A stretch of DNA of 64,000 nucleotides. Origin: Triticum aestivum. Taxonomy: Eukaryota; Streptophyta; Magnoliopsida; Poales; Poaceae. Position 1 is the first letter of the stretch. Each line of letters opens with the position of its first letter. The position numbers were made by a program, and so were the translations under genes. The stretch is from assembly GCF_018294505.1 (NCBI RefSeq), contig NC_057809.1:138358979-138422978 (forward strand), given 5' to 3'. Below are positions 22,752 to 34,462 of this stretch, piece by piece. The notes beneath the pieces were generated by a model. The model ran no database searches, was not told the DNA's origin, and saw only the letters and a list, made by a program, of their open reading frames with translations.

Positions 22752-24233
22752 TTGAGAACCAAGGTATCAATCCAGTAGGAGACTACACGCAAGTCCCTCG
22801 TACCTACACAAAAAAATAAGAACCTCGCAACCAACGCGATAAAGGGGTTGTCAATCCCTTCACGGTCACTTACGAGAGTGAGATCTGATAGAGATAATAA
22901 GATAAATATTTTTGGTATTTTTATGATATAGATTGAAAGTAAAGATTGCAAAATAGATTGGAAACTTATATGATAAAAGATAGACCCGGGGACCATAGAT
23001 TTCACTAGTGGCTTCTCTCAAGATAGCATAAGTATTGCGGTGGGTGAACAAATTACTGTCGAGCAATTGATAGAAAAGTATATAATTATGAGAATATCTA
23101 GGCATGATCATGTATGTAGGCATCACGTCCGCGACAAGTAGACCGAAACGATTCTGCATCTACTACTATTAGTCCACACATCGACCGCTATCCAGCATGC
23201 ATCTAGAGTATTAAGTTCATAAGAACAGAGTAACGCATTAGGCAAGATGACATGATGTAGAGGGATAAAATCAAGCAATATGATATAAACCCCATATTTT
23301 TATCCTCGATGGCAACAATACAATACGTGCCTTGCTGCCCCTGCTGTCACTGGGAAAGGACACCGCAAGATTGAACCCAAAGCTAAGCACTTATCCCATT
23401 GCAAGAAAGATCAATCTAGTAGGCCAAATCAAACTGATAATTCAAAGAGACTTGCAAATATAACCAATCATACATAAAAGATTTCAGAGAAGAATCAAAT
23501 GTTGTTCATAGATAAACTTGATCATAAACCCACAATTCATCGGATCTCGACAAACACACCGCAAAAAGAGTTACATCGAATAGATCTCCAAGAAGATCGA
23601 GGAGATCATTGTATTAAGATCCAAAGAGAGAGAGGAAGTCGTCTAGCTAATAACTATGGACCCGAAGGTCTATGGTAAACTACTCACACATCATCGAAGA
23701 GGCTATGGTGTTGATGTAGAAGCCCTCCGTGATTGATTCCCCCCTCCGGCGGAGCTCCGGAAAAGGCCCCAAGATGGGATCTCTTGGGTACAGAAGGTTG
23801 CGGTGGTGGAAATAGGGTTTCGTGGTGCTCCTGTATGTTTTTGGGGTATATGGATATATATATAGGAGGAAGAAGTAGGTCGGTGGAGCTACGAGGGCCC
23901 CACGAGGGTGGGGGTGCGCCCAGGGGGGCAGGCGCGCCTCCCTACCTCATGGCCACCTCGTTTCTTTCTTGAAGTCTACTCCAAGTCCCCTGGATCACGT
24001 TTGTTCCAAAAATAACTCTCCCGGAGGTTTCATTCTGTTTGGATTCCGTTTGATATTCCTTTTCCGCGAAACACTGAAATAGGCAAAAAACAACAATTTG
24101 CACTGGGCCTTGGGTTAGTAGGTTAGTCCCAAAAATAATATAAAAGTGTATAATAAAGCCCATTAAACATCCAAAACAGATAATATAATAGCATGGAATG
24201 ATCAAAAATTAAAGATACGTTGGAGACATATCA
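22752..24233 (-). repeat. Main part of the Athila-type solo LTR
   Basis: This 1482-bp block continues the 85-bp piece at 4186-4270. No coding region is visible. Its start (right end) shares about 150 bp of recognisable sequence with the LTRs of elements 1 and 2. The middle and end are not shared with them. A nearly TATA-only stretch near 23850-23870 is a candidate promoter element. Confidence 0.8.
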
Positions 24234-24238
24234 GATTA

Positions 24239-26594
24239 CCGTATCACTCTAGTGCGGAGCGTGCTCTGATTGACCTATGAGGTTCGGTAGTAACTTGATC
24301 TGAAGTTTCATGATCATTATCATTAGCTTCCTCTCTAGTTGGTGTAGGCATCACTAGAACTGATTTTTGTGATGAGATACTTTCCAATTCGAGAGAAGGT
24401 ACAATTACCTCATCAAGTTCTACTTTCCTCCCACTCACTTATTTCAAGAGAAACTCCTTCTCTAGAAAGGATCCATTCTTAGCAACAAAAATCTTGCCTT
24501 CAGATCTGTGATAGAAGGTGTACCCAATAGTTTCTTTTGGGTATCCTATGAAGACGCACTTCTCCGATTTGGGTTCGAGCTTATCAGTTTGAAACCTTTT
24601 CACATAAGCATCGCAACCCCAAATTTTAGTAAACAACAACTTTGGTTTCTTGCCAATCTATAGTTCATACGGTGTCATCTCAACGGATTTAGACGGTGCC
24701 CTATTTAACATGAATGCAGATGTCTCTAATGCATAACCCCAAAATGATAGTGCTAAATCGATAAGAGACATCATAGACCACACCATATCTAATAAAGTAG
24801 GGTTACGACGTTCGGACACACCGTTACGATGTGGTGTTCCAGGTGGTGTGAGTTGTGAAACTATTCCACATTGTTTTAAATGAAGGCCAAACTCGTAACT
24901 CAAATATTCGCCTCCGCGATCAGATCATAGAAACTTTATTTTCTTGTTACGATGATTCTCCACTTTACTCTGGAATTCTTTAAACTTTTCAAATGTTTCA
25001 AACTTGTGTTTCATTAAGTAGATATACCCATATCTGCTCAAAACATCTGAGGTCAGAAAATAACGATACCTATCACGAGCCTCAACACTCATCGGACCAC
25101 ATACATCGGTATGTATTATTTCCAATAAGTCACTGGCTGGCTCCATTGTTCCGAAGAACGGAGTCTTAGTCATCTTTCAAATGACGCATGGTTCGCAAGC
25201 ATCAAATGATTCATAATCAAGTGATTCCAAAAGTCCATCCGCATGGAGTTTCTTCATGCGCTTTACACCAATATGACCTAAACGGCAGTGCCACAAATAT
25301 GTTGCACTATCATTATCAACTTTGCATCTTTTAGCACCAATATTATGAATGTGTGTATCACTAATATCGAGATTCAGTAAACCATTTACATTGGGTGTAT
25401 GACATTAGAATGCTTTAATCATGTAAACAGAACAACAATTATTCTGTGACTTAAATGGATAATTGTATTGCAATAAACATGATCCAATCATATTCATGCT
25501 CAACGCAAAAACCAAATAACATTTATTTAGGTCCAACACTAATCCCGAAGGTAGAGGGAGTTTGCGATGGTGTTCGTATCAACCTTGGAATTACTTCGAA
25601 CACACATCGTCACCTCGTCCTTAACTAGTCTCTGTTTATTTTGCAACTCCTGTTTAGAGTTTACTACTCTTAGCAACTGAACTAGTATCAAATACCGAGG
25701 GATTGCTATAAACACTAGTAAAGCACACATCAATAACATATATATCAAATATACCTTTGTTCACTTCGCCATCATTCTTATCCGCCATGTATCTAGGGCA
25801 GTTTCACTTCCAGTGACTATTTCCTTTGCAGTAGAAGCACTCAGTTTCAGGCTTGGGTCTGGCTTTGGGCTTCTTCATGGGAGTGGCAACTTTCTTGCCA
25901 TTCTTTTGAATTTTACCTTTCTTTCCCTTCCCCTTTTTATTGAAACTAGTGGTCTTGTTAACCATCAACACTTGATGCTATTTCTTGATTTCTAACTTTG
26001 CTGATTTCAGCATTGCGAAGAGCTTGGGAATCATTTTCGTCATCCCTTGCATATTATAGTTCATCACGAAGTTCTAGTAACTTGGTGACAGTGACTAGAG
26101 AACTCTATCAATCACTATCTTATCTAGAAGATTAATTTCCACTTGATTCAAGCGATTGTAGTACCCAGACATTCTGAGTACATGCTCACTAGCTGATCTA
26201 TTCTCCTCCATCTTGTAGGCAAAGTACTTGTCAGAGGTCTCATACCTCTCGACATGGGCATGAGTCTGAAATATCATTTTCAGCTTCTTGGAACATCTCA
26301 TATGCTCCATGGCATTCAAAACATTTTGGAAGTCCCGGTTCTAAGCCATAAACCATGGTGCACTAAACTATCAAGTAGTCATCGTACTGAGCTTGCCGAA
26401 CATTCATAATGTCTGCATCTGCTCTTGCAACAGGTTCATCACCTAGTGGTGCATCAAGGACATAATTCTTCTCTGCAACAATGAGGATAATCCTCAAATC
26501 ACGGACCCAGTACGCATCATTGCTATTATCATCTTTCAAATTAGTTTTCTCTAGGAACATATCAAAAACATAGGGGAGCAACAACGTGAGCTAT
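24239..26594 (-). pseudogene. Copia A gag, protease and integrase remnant
   Basis: Minus-strand gag to integrase of Copia A, broken into many short frames. The gag start equivalent at 26592-26594 is ATA instead of ATG. Gag pieces (FLEKTNLKDD, IILIVAEKNYVLDAPLG) lie at 26363-26584. Integrase pieces include IIHTDVCGP (near 25100), PPGTPHRNGVSERR (near 24830) and the linker VFIGYPKETIGYTFYH (near 24540). The integrase reads KIKFL, stop, then SDRGGE-like sequence near 24925; the same stop occurs in Copia B. Protease and zinc-knuckle regions lie near 25700-25830 but are damaged. The gene is dead. Confidence 0.85.
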
Positions 26595-27245
26595 TTATCT
26601 ACAGCATAGATATGCAAGTACCATCAGGACTAAGTTCATGATAAAAAGTTCAATTAATCATATTACTTAAGAACTCCCACTTAGATAGACATCCCTCAAG
26701 TCATCTAAATGATCATGTGATCCAAATCAACTAAACCATGTCTGATCATCACGTGTGATGGAGTAGTCTTCGATGGTGAACATCTATATGTTGATCATAT
26801 CTACTATATGATTCACGTTTGACCTTTCGGTCTCTAGTGTTCCGAGGCCATGTTTGTACATGCTAGGCTCGTCAAGTTTAACCTGAGCATTCCGCATGTG
26901 CAAAACTGTGTTGCACCCGTTGTATGTGAACGTAGAGCTTATCACACCTGATCATCACATGGTGTCTCGGCACGATGAACTGTCGCAACGGTGCATACTC
27001 AGGGAGAACACTTATACCTTGAAATTTTAGTAAGGGATCATCTTATAATGTTACCACCGTACTAAGAAAAATAAGATGCATAAAAGATAGACATCACATG
27101 CAATCATAATATGTGACATGATATGTCCATCATCATCTTGTGCCTTTGATCTCCATCTCCAAAGCACCGTTATGATCTCCATCGTAGCGTCGTGGTCGTC
27201 TCGCCAAGTATTGCTTCTACAACTATCGCTAACGCATAGTGATAA
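26595..27245 (-). other. Copia A leader (5' untranslated region), part 1
   Basis: Non-coding sequence upstream of gag, matching Copia D (48668-49397) and Copia B (62971-63650). It ends with the duplication GATAA (27241-27245) where the Tekay solo LTR inserted. The rest of the leader follows at 30000-30353 and 35632-35836. Confidence 0.8.
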
Positions 27246-29994
27246 TGTAGCGACCCGACCTCAAACGGTCAAGTCTCTGTGTTTCAGTGTCATCCCTGGA
27301 TCGGTAATGCTGACACACACAGTACTCGAGGATTTATAACAGAGTAGCAATCACACACTTATTACATCGAATGTCTCAAAAGAGAACTTATTACAATAAA
27401 TATGGCTTAAGGCCATCTAATACGATAACAACGGAAGGCTTGGAAGATAAAGTGAGTCCATCAACTCCAACGCCATAGATGAGCTGCACGACAACGACCT
27501 AATGAACCTTACTCCTCATCTGAAAAGTCTGCAACATAATACGTTGCAGCCCGAAAACGGGGCAGCACATGGAATATGCTGGCAATGTAACACAGTAGAG
27601 CAGAAACAGAATAATGCTATCACTACATGCATATTTGGCTGGTGGAAAGCTCTACGGTTATAGTTTTGCGAAAAGCCAATTTTTTCCTACAACAAAGGAA
27701 TAGATTTTATTTAACTATCATGGTAGTTGAAACAACATTGAGAAGGTTCCTCCAACTCAATCCCAATTAAAAGTAATTATCAACCCAACAATATTAATTT
27801 AGAGTGATGAGATACATAAGATAATCCAAGTACTAGATACTCAAGATTTGTCCATAACCGGGGACACGGCTAACCATGATTAGTTTATACACTCTGCAGA
27901 GGTTTGCGCACTTTTCCCCACAAGACCCGATCTCCTCCGTTGGATTTCTCGCACTGCCGGGTGTTTGAGAAACGGATGACCGAGACACAGTCTTTCAGAA
28001 GCATTAACTCCTTACTCTGGGAAGACCATACCAACCTACATCCCTCTACCTGCTGATCCACCTCTTCAAGAGCTTCACGCAACTTACTCAACTATGCTAG
28101 AGCCCATAATAGCTTGTGGCTGCACACGGAAGTTTCTAGCATGAAATATCTCAATTCCCTTTGAGCCTGGGTGGCGGACCTTAGGATTATCACATGGGTA
28201 CTCCGGGATATCCTAGGACAACACTGGATTCTCCAGGTGCCCAACAAACAATCCACCCAGATGTGTATTTAAGTTGCCACCTTAAGTTGAACCATTAATT
28301 AATAATCTCACATCTGTCATGGATTCACTCGCCCAAACCACGTCTATGAGCATAGCATAGCAATATAAGCAGTACATAGAAGTAACTCCCAAGGGTTTGA
28401 TAAAAACTGGGCAATAGGTTCTACCTCATCAACTACTTCCCATCCCACATGTTAAACACATCCTAATCATGCAATGTTTGAGGATTGGAGCTAATGCATA
28501 AGAACTGGGTATGAAAATAGTATGATCAAAGTGTTACTTGCCTTGCTGATGATCCACAAAACCTAGAGACTCGTAGTAGCACGCTTCACTCCGGGTGTTC
28601 TATCACAAACAAACAATACCATGCATAAGTAATCAAGCAAAGAAGCACGGGTAAAACTCAAATAAGAAGATCTAACCAGAAAGTTCAACTTAAGAACTCC
28701 GGTTTGCAAAAAGAATCAAATCAAACGGAGCAACGAAACTCAAATTGCGAAAGAAACAAGATCCGATTACTAATCTGGACCTAAGTCAAATTTTACAGTA
28801 CCAAAATCTTGTTCAAGTTGGTTAAACAGAGAGAGGGTTTCGAGACGAAGATCTAGGCGCTTGAATCGCCTGATTCCAATAAACGAGTGAAAAGATAAAC
28901 TAAAATGAAAATCGGATCAGAAATCGCGATCGAAAATAATCGCGGAAAATCCAAGAAAAAGAAAAACTGACGAACAGGCTAACGAGCGAACGTTCACTGT
29001 CTGCGGCTAATGAGTGAACACCGTTCGTTAAAACGAACATACGGACGAACGTCCGCTAAATAAACTAAACCGGAAAAAAAATAAAACCGATCTATTCTAA
29101 AAAAACCTAGGATTTTCTAGAAAAACCTGGATCGGTTTTTCTCTCAAAACCGGCGGCGGCGAGGCGACTACCTTGGCGGGGCTCCAGCGAGGTCCGGCGG
29201 TCTCCGCGGGGTCCAGGCGGTGCTGCGAGGCGGCGAGCGAGGTGCGACAGCGGCGGCGGCGCTGCGACAGGCGGGGCGAGGCAGGCGGCGGGGTTGGCGG
29301 GTGGTGGTGTGTGTGGGGGGGGTGCGGGGCGGCGCTATAAAAGAAGGGGGATTGCTTGGGGGAGGGGCAAGGCAGCGCGGGAGAGTCCCGGCCGGACTCG
29401 GCTTCGGGCGGCGGCGGCCTCCCGGACTCCTGGAGGGAGACGAGGCGCGGGGAGGTGGGCCGGCTCGGCTGGGCTCCGGCCCAGTGGGGCGCTGGAGATT
29501 TTTTTTAAATAATTTCGCCGAAACTTAAGTAAATCTTATAAAATAAAATAAAAAGCTAAAAATGCCAAAACAATTTTTCACCATCTAAATAAAATATTTA
29601 GAACAAGATGAACATTTTCTTGGCCCTAAAATGCAAATTTGAAAAACATGCAATTTTTCTAATTCAAATAAAATAGCAATAAACTCAGAATAAAAACAGA
29701 ATATTTGATTTTAATATTTTTCCTCCAATATTTCATTTATTTTGGAGAAGTCATATTATCCCCTCTCATATATTTTCATATGAAATATTTTTGGAGAGAA
29801 AAATAATTAAAATCAAAAATCCTCGTTCCAATATTTGATAAAACTCAAATATGAAAACAGGGAAATCCCCAACTCTCTCCGAAGGTCCTTGAGTTGCTTA
29901 GGATTTCGAGCATCTCGAAATGAAATGCAGCAAAAAAAGATATACATGAATGATCTATGTATAACATTCCAAATTGGAAATTTGGGATGTTACA
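27246..29994 (-). mobile_element. Solo LTR of a Tekay-type Gypsy element
   Basis: 2749 bp, minus-strand ends TGTAACATCCC (29994) and GGTCGCTACA (27246). It is flanked by a perfect 5-bp duplication GATAA (27241-27245 and 29995-29999). It matches the 5' LTR of element F (49398-52186) in the opposite orientation. There is no primer-binding site or coding region, so the element collapsed by LTR-LTR recombination. The GC-rich stretch at 29150-29490 is the LTR promoter and early transcribed region; apparent open frames there are composition artefacts. Confidence 0.92.
29335..29342 (-). promoter_or_regulatory. TATA-like box of the Tekay solo LTR
   Basis: TTTTATAG on the minus strand inside the GC-rich part of the LTR, at the place where element F has TTTATATAC (50054-50062). 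Predicted by position and sequence only. Confidence 0.45.
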
Positions 29995-29999
29995 GATAA

Positions 30000-30353
30000 A
30001 GTAAAGCAATTACATGGCGTTTGCATTTCATACAATAAAGCGACAACCATAAGGCTCCTGCTAGTTGCCGATAACTTTTACAAAACATGATAATCTCATA
30101 CAATAACGTATATATCATCATGTCTTGACCATATCACATCACAACATGCCCTGCAGAAACAAGTTAGACGTCCTCTACTTTGTTGTTCCAAGTTTTACGT
30201 GGCTGCTACAGGCTTTTAGTAAGAATCGTTCTTACCTACGCATCAAAACCACAACGGTGATTTATCAAGTTTGCCGTTTTAACCTTAACCAAGGACTAGC
30301 CGTAGGTAAATTTGATTCAACTAAAGTTGGAGAAACAGACATCGGCCAGCCAC
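30000..30353 (-). other. Copia A leader, part 2
   Basis: Continues the Copia A leader after the solo LTR. It matches the right end of the window (63650-64000, Copia B). It ends with GCCAC (30349-30353), the duplication made by the plus-strand Athila element. Confidence 0.8.
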
Positions 30354-31911
30354 TAATACGTCTCCAACGTATCTATAATTTATGAAGTATTCATGCTATT
30401 ATATTATCAACCTTGGATGTTTTATATGCATTTATATGCTATTTTATATGGTTTTTGGGACTAACCTATTAACCTAGTGCTCAGTGACAGTTTCTATTTT
30501 TTCCTTGTTTTTGAGTTTTATAGAAAAGGAATATCAAACGGAGTCCAATTGACGTGCCATTTTTTGTCGATTTTTTATGGACCAAAAGAAGACCCTGGAG
30601 TAAAAGAGTTGGGCCAGGAGAGTCCCGGGATGTCCACGAGTGTGGGGGCACGCCCACCCCCCTAAGCACGTGGGCCTGCCTCGTGGACGCCTTGGGCACC
30701 TCCTTGACGTGAGACTGATGCCAAAAATTCATGTAAATACAGAAACCTCGGAAAATTAACCTAGATCAGGAGTTCCGCCGCCAGAAGCCTCCGTAGCCAC
30801 CGAAAACTAATCTAGACCCTCTCTGGCACCCTGCCGGAGGGGGCCATCATCACCGGAGGGCATCGAGGAGGATCCCGGAGGGGCCATTATCGTCATGAAG
30901 GCCAAGGACCAGAGGGAGAACCTCTCCCTATCCAAGGGGGAGGCCATGGAGGAGGAAGCACAAGGGGGAGAACCTCTCCTCCTCTCTCTCGGTGGCATCG
31001 GAGTGCCATCGGGAGGGGAATCATCGCCACGGCGATCATCTTCATCAACATCACCATCATCATCACCATCACCATCTCTTTTACGCGGTCCACTCTCCCA
31101 CACCCCACTGTAATCCCTACTTGAACATGGTGCTTTATGCCACACATTATGATCCAATGATGTGTTGCCATCCTATGATGTTTTGAGTAGATATCCTTTG
31201 TCTTTGGGTTGATTGATGATCTAGATTGGTATGAGTTGGATGTTTTACTTTGGTGCTGTCCTATGGTGCCCTCCGTGTCACACAAGCGTGAGGGATTCCC
31301 GCTGTAGGGTGTTGCAATACGTTCATGATTCTCTTATAGTGGGTTGGTGAGTGACTGAAACACAAACCCGAGTAAGGGGGTTGTTGCGTATGGGAAGAAA
31401 GAGGACTTGATGCTTTAATGCTATGGTTGGGTTTTACCTTAATGATCTTTAGTAGTTGCGGATGCTTGCTAGAGTTTCAATCATAAGTGAAAATGATCCA
31501 AGTAGATAAAGTATGTTAGCTTATGTCTCTCCCTCATATGAAATTGCAATAGTGATTACCGGTCTTGTTAACAATTGCCTAGGACAATTCCGCACACCGA
31601 TCCACCATTATTCCACACTCGCTATTTATAATATTTAGTAATATATTCTAACTTTATGATAACAGCACCTACTTTCATATTTTAGCTCTCCGCTATCATA
31701 CAAAGTTATCCACTTCATACCCACAACGTAGTTTTATTCCTCGTTTCTAGTTGGAAGCAAACGTTCGGTGTACGTAGAGTCGTATCAGTGGCAGATAGGG
31801 CTTGAGAGAATATTGATCTTACCATTAGCTCCTTTTGGGTTCGACACTCCATACTTATCACTTCCACCTTTGGAAATTACTATGATGATTCCCTGCACTT
31901 GGGGATTATCA
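30354..31911 (+). repeat. Plus-strand Athila element, 5' LTR
   Basis: 1558 bp starting TAATACGTCTCC (TGATACG with G to A) and ending GGGGATTATCA. It carries a CAT/CAC-rich microsatellite at about 31033-31075 and matches the element 1 LTRs. Confidence 0.88.
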
Positions 31912-31921
31912 AGCTCTTTTC

Positions 31922-31938
31922 TGGCGCCATTGCCGGGG
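31922..31938 (+). other. Plus-strand Athila element, primer-binding site
   Basis: TGGCGCCATTGCCGGGG, one mismatch (G to A) from the tRNA-Asp complement seen in elements 1 and 2, ten bases after the LTR. Confidence 0.85.
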
Positions 31939-32059
31939 AGCAATAGCGTGGGGTTGATATTCTCGTGTATGCTTGTTTGCTTTCTTCACTAAGTAGATTT
32001 TGTTTTTCCTTTTTGTTTCTGTTTAGTTGTGGGTGAAACATACAATTTTTTAAAAAAGA

Positions 32060-32290
32060 ATGAAAATACCAAAAAAAATTACTTGCCTCTCTTGCCTAAA
32101 AAGTTTTCCAAAAGGAGAAGTGATTAGAAAGTTATGCATTGAAGAAGTGAGGGTCGACCTTGAGCACTTGTGTTCATGCTCACGGAAACAATGTAGAATT
32201 TTTCATGGAAGTTTCTCTGTAAATAATTATCCCCTTATATATATCCATTGTATTATAAAAATAATGTGCCAAGCTTTGGTTTTAGGATGA
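32060..32290 (+). pseudogene. Short Cys-rich ORF near the primer-binding site (plus-strand element)
   Basis: 76 codons, ATG about 120 bp after the primer-binding site. It is nearly the same protein as the minus-strand frame at 10156-10383: MKI..K start, IEEVRVDLEHLCSCSRKQC, MCQALVLG end. Cysteines are frequent but no complete CCHC knuckle is seen. Agreement of the frame in two copies in opposite orientation supports a former coding role; I cannot name it. Confidence 0.45.
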
Positions 32291-32759
32291 TTAGATTGCT
32301 TGTTTACTATGTTGAGAACAAAAACTTTGGTAGTAGCGCGTGATTTTATGTTTTTTACTGGAAAGTAAAATGGGTCTGAAACTTTTTTCACATTACTTCT
32401 GTATAAATTTTTCAAATTTTCAAATTTATTTCATAATTTTTGGAGTTAGAGAAGTTTACTAAACCTTCAGATTTCTACAGACTGTCCTGTTTTAGACAGA
32501 TTCTGTTTTTCGTGTGTTGTTTGCTTATTTTGATGAATCTATCGGTAGTATCGGGGGGTATGAACCATGGTGAGGTTGGAATACAGTAGATATAGTTCTA
32601 ATATGAAATTGGAATGAGTTTTCAATAGTACCTAAAGGTAGTGATTTGCTTTATTATACTAACGGATCTCACAAAGTTTTTGTTAAAGTTTTTTGTGGAT
32701 GAAGTGTTCGATGAACGAGGAGTTACCGATGTGAGAAGAATAAAGAGAGGCAAGAGCTC

Positions 32760-32846
32760 AAGCTTGGGGATGACCAAGGCACCACAAGTAAATATTCTAA
32801 GGATACTCAAGCATCTAAGCTTGGGGATGCCCCGGTTGGCATCCCA
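32760..32846 (+). other. Paired-hairpin module, plus-strand element copy b
   Basis: AAGCTTGGGGATG (32760-32772) and AAGCTTGGGGATGCC (32817-32831) with the complementary GGCATCCC at 32838-32845. It corresponds to 9596-9680 of element 1. Confidence 0.65.
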
Positions 32847-33155
32847 TCTTTCTTCTTCAACAATTATCGGTATACCTAGGTTTTTGTTTCGTTCACAGAT
32901 TTGTGTTCTTTGTGTTTTTGTTCTTCCTTTATGAACCATGCTAGTATGAGATAGACCTTAATTGATTTATAGAATGCTTCATGTGCTTCACTTATATCTT
33001 TTAAGTATGATCTTATAGAATTGCTCTGTGTGCTTCACTCATACATTTTGAGCTTGGACATTGGTTAGTTTATATTAATTGTAGAATGCTCCATGAACTT
33101 CACTTATATCTTCTAGAGTATGAATAATACTATCATCTAAAGTAGGTTTGGAAGA

Positions 33156-33551
33156 GTGTCAACTTTAGGAACTAGTGATCCTGCCATTCCGAATGAGGAG
33201 AATTTTGCTTATGTGGAGAGTAGTAAAATTTCTATGCTCATAGATCATGAAAAGAATGCTTTATGTGATGGTAATATTGTTGAACTCATTCATGATGCTA
33301 CTGAAAATTATTATGAGGGAGGAATACATGCTTGTAGGAGTGCAATAATATCAACTTTTCCTCTCTATGTGCTTAAAGTTTTGAAGTTATACTTATTTTG
33401 CCTTCCTATGCTAGTTGATTCTTGTTCCCATAAATTGTGTGCTCACAAAATCCCTAGGCATAGGAAGTGGGTTAGGTTTAAATGTGCTAGTCATATTCTT
33501 CATGACGCTCTCTTTATCTTCAAGTCTTATCTTTCATGTGATCATCATTGA
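33156..33551 (+). pseudogene. Athila non-autonomous ORF, C-terminal domain (plus-strand element)
   Basis: 131-codon open frame matching 8859-9188 and the C-terminal part of 18191-19018: NFAYVESSKISML, HEKNALCDG, IHDATENYYEGG, LYVLKVLKL, ASHILHDAL. A small indel after the conserved ACRS shifts a few residues, and the last ~12 residues diverge. No ATG-led larger protein is visible. No known domain; see the element 2 entry for its likely parent protein. Confidence 0.5.
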
Positions 33552-33844
33552 AATCATCATGCCTAGCTAAAAGGCAGTAAAGAAAAGCGCTTGTTGGGAG
33601 ACAACCCAATATTTACCGTTACTATTTTTGTGTCTTTAAATGATTAAGCTACTATAGTAATCATGTTTTATAGCTTTTGTCTTAATAAAGTGCCAAGTAA
33701 GACCTTTGGGAAGACTTGGGTGGAAGTTAATGTGATCTTGCTGTAAAAAACAGAAACTTTGCGCTCACGAGATTAGCTGCCATTTTTTTTTACAGAAGAG
33801 TGCTTTGTTGCTGATTATTTTTGCAGAAGATTAATAGAAAAATT

Positions 33845-34010
33845 GAGGGCAGGCCTGGCGCAGTGGTGAAGTCCTCCCCACTTGTGCCAAGAGGTCCTGA
33901 GTTCGAACCAGCCTCTCTGCATTGCACTTTGCAGGGGTAAGACTAGGTTCCTATAATCCCTCCCCAGACCCCACCTTGTGTGGGAGCTTCTATGCACTGG
34001 GTCTGTCCTT
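33845..34010 (+). mobile_element. tRNA-derived SINE (Au-like)
   Basis: 166 bp with RNA polymerase III promoter boxes: A box TGGCGCAGTGG (33856-33866) and B box GAGTTCGAACC (33899-33909). It is flanked by a perfect 15-bp duplication ATTAATAGAAAAATT (33830-33844 and 34011-34025). Element 1 keeps the empty site at 8560-8574 on the other strand. It ends in TGTCCTT, and the short T-ending tail fits the Au SINE family of grasses (name from memory). Confidence 0.9.
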
Positions 34011-34375
34011 ATTAATAGAAAAATTCCTCACTTCCACCAATTTATTTCACAATTTTTTGAGTAGCAGAAGTATGGTTAGTGTTCAGATCATTACAGACTG
34101 TTCTGTTTCTGACAGATTCTGTTTTCATTGCATAGTTTGCTTGTTTTCTAGTTCCTATGACTTATATTCCTCAATATAAATTGTAGAAATGATATGGTAA
34201 AGTAGGCATTGTATGAGAACAATTATGATCTTTGTATTTGACAGTACCAAGGTGAATGATTTACTCTTTATCATACTAACCTATCTCACGAAGTTCCGTT
34301 AAGTTTTGTGTGATTGAAGTTTTCAAGCTTTGCGTGAGATATCGATATGAGGAGAATAAGGAGTGGGAAGACCCT

Positions 34376-34462
34376 AAGCTTGGGGATTCCCAAGGCACCC
34401 CAAGGTAATATTCAAGGAAGAATCAAGTGCCTAAGCTTGGGGATGCCCCGGAAGGCATCCCC
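34376..34462 (+). other. Paired-hairpin module, plus-strand element copy a
   Basis: AAGCTTGGGGATTCC faces GGCACCCCAAG (34376-34404). AAGCTTGGGGATGCC (34433-34447) pairs with GGCATCCCC (34454-34462). It corresponds to 8123-8209 of element 1. Confidence 0.7.

Larger units (their letters stand above)
4186..24233 (-). mobile_element. Solo LTR of an Athila-type Gypsy element, split by element 1
   Basis: The LTR pieces are 4186-4270 and 22752-24233, about 1567 bp when joined. The minus-strand ends are TGATATGTCTCC (24233) and GGTAGCA (4186), so the TG...CA ends are kept. The flanking 5-bp duplication is GATTA at 4181-4185 and 24234-24238. No internal region belongs to it, so the original element collapsed to a solo LTR by LTR-LTR recombination. 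Everything from 4271 to 22746 is a later insertion into this LTR with its own duplication, GTTTT. The assignment as a relative of elements 1 and 2 rests on the shared LTR start. Confidence 0.85.

Noticed and set aside
33845..34010. Possible tRNA gene
   Set aside because: A and B boxes are present, but there is no cloverleaf-length tRNA, and the unit has SINE length with target-site duplications.
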